Below, one piece after another: positions 35,959-44,972 of a stretch of 64,000 nucleotides of DNA. Within the stretch, counting starts at the first letter, position 1; each line of letters starts with the position of its first letter. This stretch comes from JAZKFT01 sp965246935 (lineage in GTDB: Bacteria > Bacteroidota > Bacteroidia > Chitinophagales > Chitinophagaceae). The stretch lies in contig CBDFGC010000025.1 of the NCBI GenBank assembly GCA_965246935.1, positions 62,001 to 126,000 on the forward strand. The letters run 5' to 3'. The notes below the pieces were generated by a model. It saw nothing but the letters and a program-made list of their open reading frames with translations, had not been told where the DNA came from and did not search any database. The position numbers and the translations under genes are program-made.

Positions 35959-38796
35959 TCAATTCCCAAATAAATTCACCGGTAAAATAATCTCAAATTG
36001 GTCGGGCGTAGTAATTCCCCGGTACTCTTTATCTAACAAATGGCTGTAGCGAAGGCCAAATGTTACGTCCTGCTGGTTCCACCATTTCGTGTCAAAATAA
36101 ATTTCGGCGCCGGCGGTGCTAAACATGAACTTACTGCCGGTGCGCAGACTTTTGGTTCGGGTGTAATCGTAAAAACCATTTGCCCGGATGCGTTTACAAT
36201 AAACAATATTGCCAAAGCCCCAATCGGGATAAAACAGGGGGAAATGATAGTTGGCGCCAAACCGCCACATCATAGGAAAATCAATGCCGCGGTAGCCACG
36301 GGAAAAAGGAAAACGATTGCTGAATAAATACTGGTTCAGTGTATCCCTGCCGTGGTAGGCGCCTGTAAAAATGAGATTATGGGTTGGAAATAGCCCGGGT
36401 AAATAAATGCTGCCGGTGGCCAAAAACTGGCGGGCTGTATATTTATTAAGAATCGTACGGTATTGTAAAACAAGGGTATGGGCAAAGCGGGGGTAAATTT
36501 GTTGCACCGCCTTTTGAACCTGGCTGGAGTAACTAAGCTGTGCCTGTAAGTAATTAAATGACTGGTCTCTCAGCAGCTTTTTGCCAAGCCCCGTCCAGTT
36601 TAGTTTTTGTGCATTAACCGTGCTGCTAAGCGTAAGATACCTATAATGTTTTCCGCCGGAAAAATTCAGGGGTAATTGCAAGCCTGCGTAGCCATTCAAC
36701 TCATTAAAGAAAAAGCTCGTATCCTGGTTGTACAGAACGTTACGCTGCCAGGTTTGGCTGATGCCAACAACCGGTTGTACATACCAGCCTCCGTAAATGG
36801 CATTAGCGCCTAACTTATGGGATTGTTCATTTTTATTATAGGTGTAGGATAATTCTGTTTGTAGCGTATTCAGGATATTCTGGCCGTAAAAAGTCAGCGA
36901 AATCTCCGGCTCATCGTACGCCGGCCGCCAGCTATGAAAATTGAAAGGTTTTGTTAGCTTGCTATATTTGGTAACTGCAAACCGGCGTTGCGGAATGGTA
37001 TTAAGTGTCTGACTATTTTCGGGTTGTAGGGCAGCAGGCGTGTATAAATCAGGGAGCAGGTTTTCCACCGGATTCATTTTTTGCCATAATAAAGCACTTG
37101 CCGGAAAAGCAGCCAGCCGGTAGCCATCTGCTGTAAATGCCGATGTTATTAGTTGGTTGGTGGCAACATTGTATACAGCCCCGTATAAGCCGGTAGGGTA
37201 GGTGGCTACCCGGTACAGGGATGCCGCTGCAACAACATATGCATCTGTTTCATCCGCACCTTTATATGAACTGCTAAAGAAAATGGTATCGCCCTGCACC
37301 ACCGGAAAACCAATGACCCGTTCAGCAAAAGGAACTAAAGTAACAACGGTTGCGTTGAAATCCGTGCTGCTCCATTGCTGCAAGGCCATTTGGCCGATGC
37401 TATTTTTTACGGCTGCGTAAATAAAACGGTCATCTGATGAAAATTTTGGATAGGTAAATACATCTCCTGGTCTGCCACTGTACGTCATCATCCGCTCTCC
37501 ATTTGTATTCAACACCACCAGGTTGCTTTGCTGGTTCGTCAGCATTTCCACAACGACTATCTTATTGCCATTGTGCGATATATCCGGTGCAAAATATCTT
37601 TGCCGATGGGTAATAGTTTTTAGCTGATGCGTTTCCATATCCAGCATTTTAATATTGCTGTTTTCTTTATATCCCCATCGGCTGTGCGGTTGCAGGGTGG
37701 CGTAAATAATCCTGCCGTTGTTGTATGAAAAGTAATCGTCATAGGCAATATCCCGTACCGCAATTCTTTCTTCTTTACCCATAGTATCTATTTGTACGAA
37801 GGTGGGTATCTGCCGATAGCTTCGTTTTAATAGGATTAGCCCGCCATTAGCAGTAAGGTAGGGGTATCGATAGTCCGTTACATTATTTTTTGAAATAGTT
37901 GTCAGCCATGTTACTCCGGGCTGTTTTATTTCTTTCCATTGGGCCTGGTAATACTGAAAAGCATCGCTCACAAATTGCAGGTAGGTTTTACCTGTGTTTT
38001 TTTTTACAGCGCCCTGAAACGGATAGATCAACGGTTTAAATGCAACCGCATCCTGTGTAATTTTTCGCCATACATCTGCTCCATATTTTTCCCTTCCATA
38101 CGCTACCAGCAGATAGCCTAATTGATAATGGCCGGGTATAAAATGTCGCAAACTTCCATTGCGTAGTTGTATGTACGAATATTTTTTACTGCCATACAAC
38201 AGCGACTGGTAATCTTTAAAAAAATTAGGTAGCCTTCCCCGCCCGTTGTTGGATAAAGCGGTTTCATTAAACACCGCATCGCCTTCAAAGAACCAGTCGG
38301 GCACAGCCGCTGCATTGGCAACCGCCTGTCCTTCCTGTCCAAAAATGGCGCTCATTACTTTGGTAATTCCAACTTTAAAATTGCTGTATTGCTGCACATG
38401 CCGGTATTCATGCACCGCTAAGTTATCGGCCCAGTTAAGGGTCCCTAATTCAAAATTGTTTTGCGGTGCAAACAGGTAAAACTCGCTCCGGTAGGGGCCT
38501 AATCCTACATAGCCATTGGAAACGGTACCCTGATTTTGCAGAATGATGTCAATTTTGCGAAGGGTAGTGCCAATGGTTTTGTTATGATTTCTTTGCAGCT
38601 CATGTACCACAGATGCTACCCGGTTAGCAACCGAATCTAAACCTTTCGGAAAAATGATCCTTGCGGTATCCGTGTTTATTTGCCGCCATGTAAGGGAGGC
38701 CGGATTGCCGCCAAACCGCTGGGCTTTAGCAGTGAATAGGGTATGTTGAATGATGAATAGTGAAAATAGTAGCAGTTGTTTAAGGAGTATTTTCAT
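35959..38796 (-). CDS. Predicted gluzincin-like metalloprotease/beta-propeller/outer-membrane barrel protein
   Basis: A 945-residue exported protein (signal peptide ending TAKAQ). Residues 40-270 carry a zinc-protease pattern: HEYRH at 129-133 and a third ligand candidate Glu171 in DWFFEGDA, as in peptidase MA-type gluzincins. Residues 290-590 form a TolB/WD40-like propeller (RYFAPDISHNGNKIVVVEM, FTYPKFSSDDRFIYAAV). Residues 640-945 have alternating strands (LTLSSTVNAQKLNWTGLG, AGAEIYFDTKWWNQQDVTFGLRYSHLLD) and end in LPVNLFGN, as in an outer-membrane barrel. Its substrate is unknown. Confidence 0.75.
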   Translation of the reverse strand: MKILLKQLLLFSLFIIQHTLFTAKAQRFGGNPASLTWRQINTDTARIIFPKGLDSVANRVASVVHELQRNHNKTIGTTLRKIDIILQNQGTVSNGYVGLGPYRSEFYLFAPQNNFELGTLNWADNLAVHEYRHVQQYSNFKVGITKVMSAIFGQEGQAVANAAAVPDWFFEGDAVFNETALSNNGRGRLPNFFKDYQSLLYGSKKYSYIQLRNGSLRHFIPGHYQLGYLLVAYGREKYGADVWRKITQDAVAFKPLIYPFQGAVKKNTGKTYLQFVSDAFQYYQAQWKEIKQPGVTWLTTISKNNVTDYRYPYLTANGGLILLKRSYRQIPTFVQIDTMGKEERIAVRDIAYDDYFSYNNGRIIYATLQPHSRWGYKENSNIKMLDMETHQLKTITHRQRYFAPDISHNGNKIVVVEMLTNQQSNLVVLNTNGERMMTYSGRPGDVFTYPKFSSDDRFIYAAVKNSIGQMALQQWSSTDFNATVVTLVPFAERVIGFPVVQGDTIFFSSSYKGADETDAYVVAAASLYRVATYPTGLYGAVYNVATNQLITSAFTADGYRLAAFPASALLWQKMNPVENLLPDLYTPAALQPENSQTLNTIPQRRFAVTKYSKLTKPFNFHSWRPAYDEPEISLTFYGQNILNTLQTELSYTYNKNEQSHKLGANAIYGGWYVQPVVGISQTWQRNVLYNQDTSFFFNELNGYAGLQLPLNFSGGKHYRYLTLSSTVNAQKLNWTGLGKKLLRDQSFNYLQAQLSYSSQVQKAVQQIYPRFAHTLVLQYRTILNKYTARQFLATGSIYLPGLFPTHNLIFTGAYHGRDTLNQYLFSNRFPFSRGYRGIDFPMMWRFGANYHFPLFYPDWGFGNIVYCKRIRANGFYDYTRTKSLRTGSKFMFSTAGAEIYFDTKWWNQQDVTFGLRYSHLLDKEYRGITTPDQFEIILPVNLFGN

Positions 38797-38835
38797 ACAG
38801 GGCTTTGACGGCTAAAGATAATGGCAGGAGTAATG

Positions 38836-38925
38836 AGGACGGCATCGCTTTTTAAAACCCGGCCTGAGGACGGCATCGCTGTTTCTGAAGTTCTGTTTTA
38901 ATGAAACGTAGAGCGATGCCGTCCT
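38836..38925. repeat. Inverted/direct repeat, GGACGGYRTCGCT family
   Basis: AGGACGGCATCGCT occurs twice in the same direction (38836-38849, 38867-38880) and once inverted (38912-38925). A decayed copy lies at about 39028-39107. Confidence 0.7.
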
Positions 38926-39195
38926 TTAATTGTAACCTGCTGAAGATAGGTAGCAACAACTCAACTAAGAAAATTATACTTGCCAAATACATTTCACTTC
39001 TTATAGTGATTGGCTCTTCAAAAATAAAGGACGACATTCCCGAATTTACAGGACAGGCTGCCCGGCCTTCGTGAATATTTTACTTCCAAAATCAGCGATG
39101 CCACCCTATAAACAGCGTCAACTTTTGTCGGAATAAAACAGATGTAATTGCATTAGCTTCGTAGCCCCAATTTTTATTTGTAGCCTTTTCTATCC

Positions 39196-40038
39196 ATGTC
39201 ATTATTTACCGCTTCCCTTAATTCCGGTAGCAACGGCAATTGCTATTATGTTGGCAATGCAGAGGAAGCTGTATTTATTGATGCCGGACTTTCGTGCCGG
39301 GAAACGGAACGCCGGATGCATCAACTTGGGTTGCCGATGAGCCGGGTAAAAGCCATCTTTATTTCCCACGAACATTCCGACCATATATCCGGCTTGCCGG
39401 TACTGGCCAAAAAATTTAATTTACCGGTGTATGGCACTATCCATACGCTTCGCAATAGCCGCATCGGCGGCACTACCATACCTGCTATGGCGATGCAGCC
39501 GCATAAGGCCACAGCCATTGGTAACTTATCTGTAACTGCTTTTCCAAAATTTCATGATGCTGCTGATCCGCATAGTTTTACGGTTTCAGGAGATGCTATT
39601 ACTGTAGGTGTGTTTACAGATTTGGGGCGGCCATGTGAGCAACTCATCCGCCATTTTAAGCAATGCCATGCTGCTTTTTTAGAAGCGAATTACGATGAGC
39701 AAATGCTGCGGGAAGGCCGCTACCCGGCCTATTTAAAAAACCGGATATCCGGCGGTCACGGTCATTTAAGTAATGCACAGGCTTTTCAGCTTTTTACTAC
39801 GCACCGGCCTCCTTTTATGAGCCACCTGTTTCTGTCGCATCTATCCAAAGAAAATAACTGTCCAAAACTGGTGCAGCAACTGTTTAACAGCCAGGCTGGT
39901 AATACCGAAATTGTTGTTGCATCCCGTTATAAAGAAAGCGGTGTTTATCAGATCAACAATACGGTAACACCCAAAAGGATTCCTGCAAAACGAAGTAAAG
40001 CAGCCGTTTCTTCCCCGTTGCAGCTTTCGCTGTTCTAA
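39196..40038 (+). CDS. MBL-fold hydrolase of the YycJ/WalJ type with C-terminal clamp-binding motif
   Basis: A 280-residue cytoplasmic metallo-beta-lactamase-fold protein. SLNSGSNGNCYYV and IDAGLSCRETERR start the family; the metal site is HEHSDH (His58, His60, Asp62, His63), followed by later His in FHDAADPHSF and GGHGHLSNAQAF. YycJ relatives are reported as exonucleases linked to mismatch repair. The protein ends in QLSLF, an exact match to the bacterial sliding-clamp-binding consensus QL(S/D)LF, after a basic linker (PKRIPAKRSKAAVSSP). This supports a replication- or repair-linked role. Confidence 0.87.
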   Translation: MSLFTASLNSGSNGNCYYVGNAEEAVFIDAGLSCRETERRMHQLGLPMSRVKAIFISHEHSDHISGLPVLAKKFNLPVYGTIHTLRNSRIGGTTIPAMAMQPHKATAIGNLSVTAFPKFHDAADPHSFTVSGDAITVGVFTDLGRPCEQLIRHFKQCHAAFLEANYDEQMLREGRYPAYLKNRISGGHGHLSNAQAFQLFTTHRPPFMSHLFLSHLSKENNCPKLVQQLFNSQAGNTEIVVASRYKESGVYQINNTVTPKRIPAKRSKAAVSSPLQLSLF

Positions 40039-40099
40039 TGGCTTGTATATATTAATTTTCGCCAATGGAATAATTGGTAAATGTATTGCGCTAAAAAGC

Positions 40100-40420
40100 C
40101 GTGGAAAACTCCATTGCCTTTTATCCGTTGGCTAAAGCCCAACGGTAAGTAGTTAACCAAACACAAGCATATTGTAGCCCGGAAAGGGCATAATATCTTA
40201 GCCCAGGGTGTAGCCATGGGTTATCATGCGTTTCAACCTCATTAAGCCCTGAAAGGGAGTAATATCAATTAACGCAGTTATTGCGCCCCTACAGGGCTTA
40301 CGCTTTACTACCTGTTTTACCTACGAAGGGCGTTGCCCTACGCTAATGTATGACGCCCTTTCAGTGCTAAAATCCAGCCTTTACTTTTTTAACTAAATGA
40401 CATTGGGCTAAAACCAACGG
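40100..40420. repeat. Dispersed repeat element with several CCCTACAGGG/CCGTTGG hairpins
   Basis: Contains the hairpin CCGTTGGCTAAAGCCCAACGG (about 40124-40144), GCCCGGAAAGGGC, CATGGGTTA-type blocks, GCCCTGAAAGGGAGTAATAT and GCGCCCCTACAGGGC, and ends with GGGCTAAAACCAACGGT near 40405-40421, complementary to the first hairpin. It fills most of the 567-bp gap before the next gene. From memory it resembles a dispersed repeat of the lineage. Bases 40430-40605 are AT-rich and may hold the promoter of the T9SS protein. Confidence 0.65.
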
Positions 40421-40605
40421 TATTTGATAAAGCCGGTGCTGTCCTCTTTAAGTAACACCTATTATCCTAAATACCCACTTTAGCTAAATACCTGGCGTAC
40501 AGGCTATTCCTGCGGATTCAAAACAAATAAAAAATATAGTTAAAAATATTTTTTGTTTTATCACGAAACATGTCGTACTTCATATCCTAAATAATTTATT
40601 CCACT

Positions 40606-42207
40606 ATGAAACAAAAAATTCTATTCTCATTAGTAATGGCTGCATCCATTACCGGCTATGCACAATCAGACAAGAAACTTACCGGCTACGCCATTACCGG
40701 TGACCAGAATGGTTTTATGAATTGGAAAACCGTTAAACTGATCAATCTGGTCACAGGCGAAGAAATTAAAACGCTGTATGCAAACGGCCAGCAGGAACCT
40801 GAATTGCTGAATGCCCGTACCGGTAAACCAATTGTAAAAAAGGAGACGGAAGATGCTGCAAAGAGAAATGAAACAGTAAACATTAAAGTAGTATTACATG
40901 GTAAACAACCGGGTGATGCTTCTGCCGTTTATACTTTCAATAGTATTGAAGAACTAAAGGCCTCAAAAGCTTTTAAAGAAATTGCAGTACCAGCTCCGCC
41001 CACACCTCCAACTGCACCAACCCCTCCAACTCCCCCAACACCATCGGTTGATGTAATCATGAAGGATCTGAATATGAAAATCCGGATTGAACGGGATAAT
41101 AATATCACACGGTCAATTACCATTAACCGGAATATAAATTCGGATGACCGGGATCAAAACAGAAGGTATGTAGTTCGCAATTATTTTTCAAGGGGCTTTG
41201 AATCAATCAATACCGATGAGCCTTTTGCTACCGGCTCTACGGCAATGGCCTACGATAAAAAACATGAGCGCCTGTATTACACACCAATGGGTATTAGCCA
41301 GTTGCGCTACATAGACCTGAAATCAAAAACACCTAAGATTTATTATTTTGAGGATGAAGTATTTGGTGTTGCCACAGGCAGCCGGGATGAAGGCAACCAG
41401 ATAACCCGCATGGTAATTGCCTCCGATGGAAACGGTTATGCACTTACCAATAACAACGAGCACCTGCTGCGTTTTACGACCGGTAAAAACCCTGTTATTA
41501 CGGATATGGGTGCGCTAACAGACGATGCTGTAAATGGTGAGTTAACCATCCTCAGTAACAGAAGAGGTTTTGGCGGTGATTTAGTTGCTGATGCTTCAGA
41601 GAATTTGTACCTGATTAATCAGGGCCGTAAGGTTTTTAAAATTTCTACCGAAACCAAAGTTGCTACATATCTTGGAACCATTGAAGGCCTGCCGTATGGC
41701 TATACCACTAATGGCGCTATGGTGGAAGAAGCGGGTAAAGTAATTGTCGGCAGCTCAAACTCCGACGAAGGTTACTACCGGGTAGATATGAAAACCCTGC
41801 AGGCAGAAAAGGTTTCTACCAGGGGCGCCGTTTTTAAAGTTGCTGATCTGGCAAGTGGTAACTTGTTATTTGAAAAAGAAGAAAAGAAAGAAGAAATTAT
41901 GCCGGTATTGGCTTACCAGGCAAAAGCAATTCCTACGGAAGCTACGAATGGTATTTCTGTTTATCCCAACCCGGTATTCGACGGAACGGTGAAACTTTCT
42001 TTTGCCAACCAGCCAGCCGGTGAATACCAGGTTTCGCTAATGGAATTGTCCGGAAAAGTAGTTAGTGTAAGAAACGTTACGATTAACAGTAAAGTACAAC
42101 AGGTGCAATTCAGCCTGCCGCAATCGATGGCCAAAGGCAGCTACCTGGTGAAAACGGTTAGTGATGTAAATAAAATTTCTGTAATCAGTAAGTTGGTGGT
42201 AGAATAA
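40606..42207 (+). CDS. T9SS type A sorting-domain protein with propeller-like body
   Basis: A 533-residue secreted protein with signal peptide MKQKILFSLVMAASITGYAQ. A proline-threonine linker (APPTPPTAPTPPTPPTP, about residues 128-146) follows an N-terminal region. Residues 195-430 are propeller-like: STAMAYDKKHERLYYTPMG, NGYALTNNNEHLLRFTT and DASENLYLINQGRKVFKI. The end ISVYPNPVFDGTVKLSF to SKLVVE is the type A sorting domain. A strong terminator follows. Function unknown. Confidence 0.8.
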   Translation: MKQKILFSLVMAASITGYAQSDKKLTGYAITGDQNGFMNWKTVKLINLVTGEEIKTLYANGQQEPELLNARTGKPIVKKETEDAAKRNETVNIKVVLHGKQPGDASAVYTFNSIEELKASKAFKEIAVPAPPTPPTAPTPPTPPTPSVDVIMKDLNMKIRIERDNNITRSITINRNINSDDRDQNRRYVVRNYFSRGFESINTDEPFATGSTAMAYDKKHERLYYTPMGISQLRYIDLKSKTPKIYYFEDEVFGVATGSRDEGNQITRMVIASDGNGYALTNNNEHLLRFTTGKNPVITDMGALTDDAVNGELTILSNRRGFGGDLVADASENLYLINQGRKVFKISTETKVATYLGTIEGLPYGYTTNGAMVEEAGKVIVGSSNSDEGYYRVDMKTLQAEKVSTRGAVFKVADLASGNLLFEKEEKKEEIMPVLAYQAKAIPTEATNGISVYPNPVFDGTVKLSFANQPAGEYQVSLMELSGKVVSVRNVTINSKVQQVQFSLPQSMAKGSYLVKTVSDVNKISVISKLVVE

Positions 42208-42224
42208 CCAGGTGTTGTTATAAA

Positions 42225-42268
42225 ATAAATGCGGCCTTCTTTTACATAAGAAGGCCGCATTTATTTTT
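42225..42268 (+). terminator. Intrinsic terminator of the T9SS protein gene
   Basis: A perfect 16-bp stem (42225-42240 with 42249-42264, core TGCGGCCTTCT) with an 8-base loop, followed by a T-rich tail, 18 bp after the stop codon. Confidence 0.85.
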
Positions 42269-42369
42269 GTAGGAACACCCCTTACGGCGTGTTCTGAAAT
42301 GCAGGGATTGTGAATTCATACCAAAAATGCATTTATGCAGAACACGCCGTAAGGGGTGTTCCTACAAAA
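42265..42369. repeat. Element with perfect 32-bp inverted ends
   Basis: 42265-42296 and 42338-42369 are exact reverse complements (TTTTGTAGGAACACCCCTTA onward), enclosing 41 bp. It sits in the 175-bp gap between convergent genes, next to the terminator. No ORF is inside. Confidence 0.75.
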
Positions 42370-42382
42370 CGATCCATAAAAG

Positions 42383-43216
42383 TCACCAACCGCTTACCAA
42401 TAAATTCTTTGCTGCCTTTACACTGCATTTTTGATATTTAGCGTAAGCAGTGGCTGCGGCATTTTGAATGTTTTCATTGGATTCACCATTCATATAAGCT
42501 TCCAATGCATCATGCAGGGTGTAAGCCTCCGGGCACATCAACCCGGTTGTCCACACCAGAGGATAAGCATTTGTGGCAGCTAAAACGGGAAAAAAATAAT
42601 TGCGGCTGATACAGGCTAAAATGATCGCACCTCTCTTAATATTGTCAGCAGGTATGAATGATTGAGAAAGCTTAAAATCCATTAGACCATTGTGGCCGAT
42701 GTAGGCAATTAACTTTGCATTTCCGTAAACGCCTGCTATGGTATTACCGGCCGTAATGGTGTCCTTCTTTTGGCCGGCACAGCTTTTTAAAAAATCAACC
42801 GTGCATTGTTGAATATACCGGCCATTATAAGCGTCGGCAACCAGGTAAACATTCTTTACATTATTTTTAAAAATAATTCTTTGTAGTACGATGCTGTCAA
42901 CCGGGTATTGTTTTACAAGCGTCCATTGCCGGCTGTTTTTGAAATACGTGCGAACGCCGTAGCCGCACCCCCAATATAAATTATTATTCAAGTCCTGCCC
43001 ATTGCCGATAGCAGCCGGCACCGGTACAATTCCCTGGTATTGATTGTCGCACAGATCCACAAATACATGAATGGTAGTAACGGTTGTATCGGGTTCAATC
43101 TGCTGTACAGCCAGTGCATCAACCGCCTTTTTTGTAGAAGCAACAACCTGTTTTTTCTGTGCCGGATTACAGGAAATGATTACAAGCACACTGATTGCTA
43201 AAAGATATTTTAACAT
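42383..43216 (-). CDS. Lipoprotein with caspase-like His/Cys pair, unknown function
   Basis: A 277-residue lipoprotein (lipobox LVIISC, Cys16). After IHVFVDLCDNQYQGIVPVP come alternating strands: KNVYLVADAYNG, then KLIAYIGHNGLMDF with His175, then RGAIILACISRNYF with Cys202, each at a strand end. This spacing and order resembles clan CD cysteine proteases (caspase/clostripain fold), which use H-G and A-C loops. I do not know a named family; a proteolytic role is inferred. The next gene starts 26 bp downstream-side on the same strand and encodes another lipoprotein, so they may be an operon. Confidence 0.6.
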   Translation of the reverse strand: MLKYLLAISVLVIISCNPAQKKQVVASTKKAVDALAVQQIEPDTTVTTIHVFVDLCDNQYQGIVPVPAAIGNGQDLNNNLYWGCGYGVRTYFKNSRQWTLVKQYPVDSIVLQRIIFKNNVKNVYLVADAYNGRYIQQCTVDFLKSCAGQKKDTITAGNTIAGVYGNAKLIAYIGHNGLMDFKLSQSFIPADNIKRGAIILACISRNYFFPVLAATNAYPLVWTTGLMCPEAYTLHDALEAYMNGESNENIQNAAATAYAKYQKCSVKAAKNLLVSGW

Positions 43217-43242
43217 ACCACCATGGGATGCAGTTTGCCCCG

Positions 43243-43797
43243 TTATTCATAAATCAATTTGCCCTTCAGCACATTATTTTGCTGCCGCACTTTGCTGATG
43301 GGTTCCTGCAATATTTCGCAATCCAGCAGGTTGTCGTCGGTTGATTTGCGGCCGCTGTAAACATTAATTAATATCTGAATATCCTTACTGTCCAGCTTTT
43401 CAAAATCTTTTTTCGCAATTTTTGCATTGTCGAACCGGGCTGTTCCGGGTGCCGGCATTTCTAACGTTGTTCCTCCCAGGCTAAATTCTCCGTATTCCAC
43501 ATAATCCTTCATGGTCGTATCTTTTGGAACACCTGAAAACATCGCACTGACAATAATTGTTTCTTTTGCGGTTCTCAATTTCTTGTCAGCCGTTTCGGAA
43601 AGCTGCACGGTGATTTCAAATGGCGGGATAATTAATGAATCACCGACCGGTACAAAATCATCGGCTATGGTTTTGGGCTTTTCCTCGGGTTGTGGTATAT
43701 ATTTCACCGTATCATTTTGCAATTCCTGTTTGGTTGTTTCAGCATTATGACACGCAATTGCAAGTAGTAAAAACAAACATCCAAATAGTGTTTTCAT
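43243..43797 (-). CDS. Hypothetical lipoprotein upstream of the caspase-like gene
   Basis: A 184-residue lipoprotein, MKTLFGCLFLLLAIACHN, lipobox Cys16. The body contains PPFEITVQLSETADKKLRTAKETIIVSAMFSG and DNAKIAKKDFEKLDSKDIQILINVYSGRKS; no known domain is recognised. It precedes the caspase-like lipoprotein gene on the same strand by 26 bp, which suggests the two are expressed and act together at the envelope. Confidence 0.6.
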   Translation of the reverse strand: MKTLFGCLFLLLAIACHNAETTKQELQNDTVKYIPQPEEKPKTIADDFVPVGDSLIIPPFEITVQLSETADKKLRTAKETIIVSAMFSGVPKDTTMKDYVEYGEFSLGGTTLEMPAPGTARFDNAKIAKKDFEKLDSKDIQILINVYSGRKSTDDNLLDCEILQEPISKVRQQNNVLKGKLIYE

Positions 43798-43815
43798 ACA
43801 TTATTTTATTTGCTT

Positions 43816-44096
43816 TTATTTCAGTATGTTCTGGTATTCCGGCGTTCTGTTAATGATGGCGTTTGCAAAGCGGCATTGCGGGTTAATCTTACTTTCTTTT
43901 CCCCGGGCAAATTCAACGGCCCGCTGCACCAGTTGCCTGCCAACCCCTTTGCCTTCCAGGCCTTCGTTTACTTCCGTATGTAAAATAGTCAGCAGATTAG
44001 GTGCGGTCCAGGTATAAGTCATTAACGCCACTTGTTCGGCTCCATCTTGTATAAAAAAGATCCGTTTTTTCCGTCGTCCTTTTGTTGTATTTGCAT
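43816..44096 (-). pseudogene. GNAT-type acetyltransferase (YjdJ-like), interrupted by a frameshift
   Basis: The 3' frame reads VALMTYTWTAPNLLTILHTEVNEGLEGKGVGRQLVQ and CRFANAIINRTPEYQNIL, the pattern of short YjdJ-like GNAT acetyltransferases. The N-terminus is in another frame from ATG 44096: MQIQQKDDGKNGSF. One missing T in the run of six (+ strand A run at 44053-44058) would join them at SFF-IQDGAEQVALM. The family is about 95 residues, as is the joined frame. Confidence 0.75.
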
Positions 44097-44198
44097 AATG
44101 GTTAAGGTAGCAGTATTTGATAAGTTACTATGTAGATAACGAAGTAATTGGTGACAGCAGTTTTTAACTAACATGAAAGCTGTATAAAGCAGTTTGCA

Positions 44199-44789
44199 TT
44201 ACTTGCTGATAGTTGCTGTGACTACGGCATCCAGCGGCGAGACGGCCGGGCCGAAATAATCAGTCAGTACACCCTTTTCGTCAACCAGGTATTTTGAGAA
44301 ATTCCAGTCGGGCTGATGCTCCAGCCAGCCGTTGCTTTTCTCATGACTTAACCATTTGAATACTTCGTGCTGTTCCGGGTTATTTACCACAACGCTTTTT
44401 TTAATCAACGGGAAACTGACCCCATAATTAATCTGGCAAAATTGAGCAATGGTATCATCATCCCCTTTTTCCTGCTCTTTAAAATCATTCGCCGGAAAAC
44501 CAATTATAGTGAGCTTGCTTTCAAATTGTTTGTGTAAAGCCTGCAACTGGGCATATTGCCCGGTAAAACCGCAATCGGAAGCCGTATTTACAATTAATAC
44601 TTTTTTTCCTGCCAACTGGCTAAATAGAATTTGTTTGCCGTTATTCAGGTTTGCCTGTAAATCATAAAAGGAGGAATGGGGAAGTAATTTTTTTACATTA
44701 TGTAGTACTATGCCTTTGCCGGTATTTTTAGTAAACAGCATAATGAGTGGGTAAAGGGCTTTCTTAATAGTTTGTGCGAAAGATGGCAT
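44199..44789 (-). CDS. Glutathione peroxidase-family peroxidase
   Basis: A 196-residue protein. The active Cys73 lies in VNTASDCGFTGQYAQLQAL; FPANDFKEQEKGDDDTIAQFC and WNFSKYLVDEKGVL complete the family pattern. It uses Cys instead of selenocysteine and in bacteria probably takes electrons from thioredoxin. The N-terminal 35 residues (MPSFAQTIKKALYPLIML) are longer than in cytoplasmic members and hydrophobic, possibly a membrane anchor. Confidence 0.92.
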   Translation of the reverse strand: MPSFAQTIKKALYPLIMLFTKNTGKGIVLHNVKKLLPHSSFYDLQANLNNGKQILFSQLAGKKVLIVNTASDCGFTGQYAQLQALHKQFESKLTIIGFPANDFKEQEKGDDDTIAQFCQINYGVSFPLIKKSVVVNNPEQHEVFKWLSHEKSNGWLEHQPDWNFSKYLVDEKGVLTDYFGPAVSPLDAVVTATISK

Positions 44790-44972
44790 AGGAAAATCAG
44801 CAAATGTGAAAATTGCTCAATAGGTCAATGAATACAAATAAGCAATATGCAAATAGACAATCAGCAAATAACGGGCAATTAGCCGAGGGAAAAATAATTA
44901 AATACAATTGGTAAAAGGCGCCGAAATCCTGCCATTTTCTAATCCTGAAAATCTTAGTCCGGCACTACCTTT

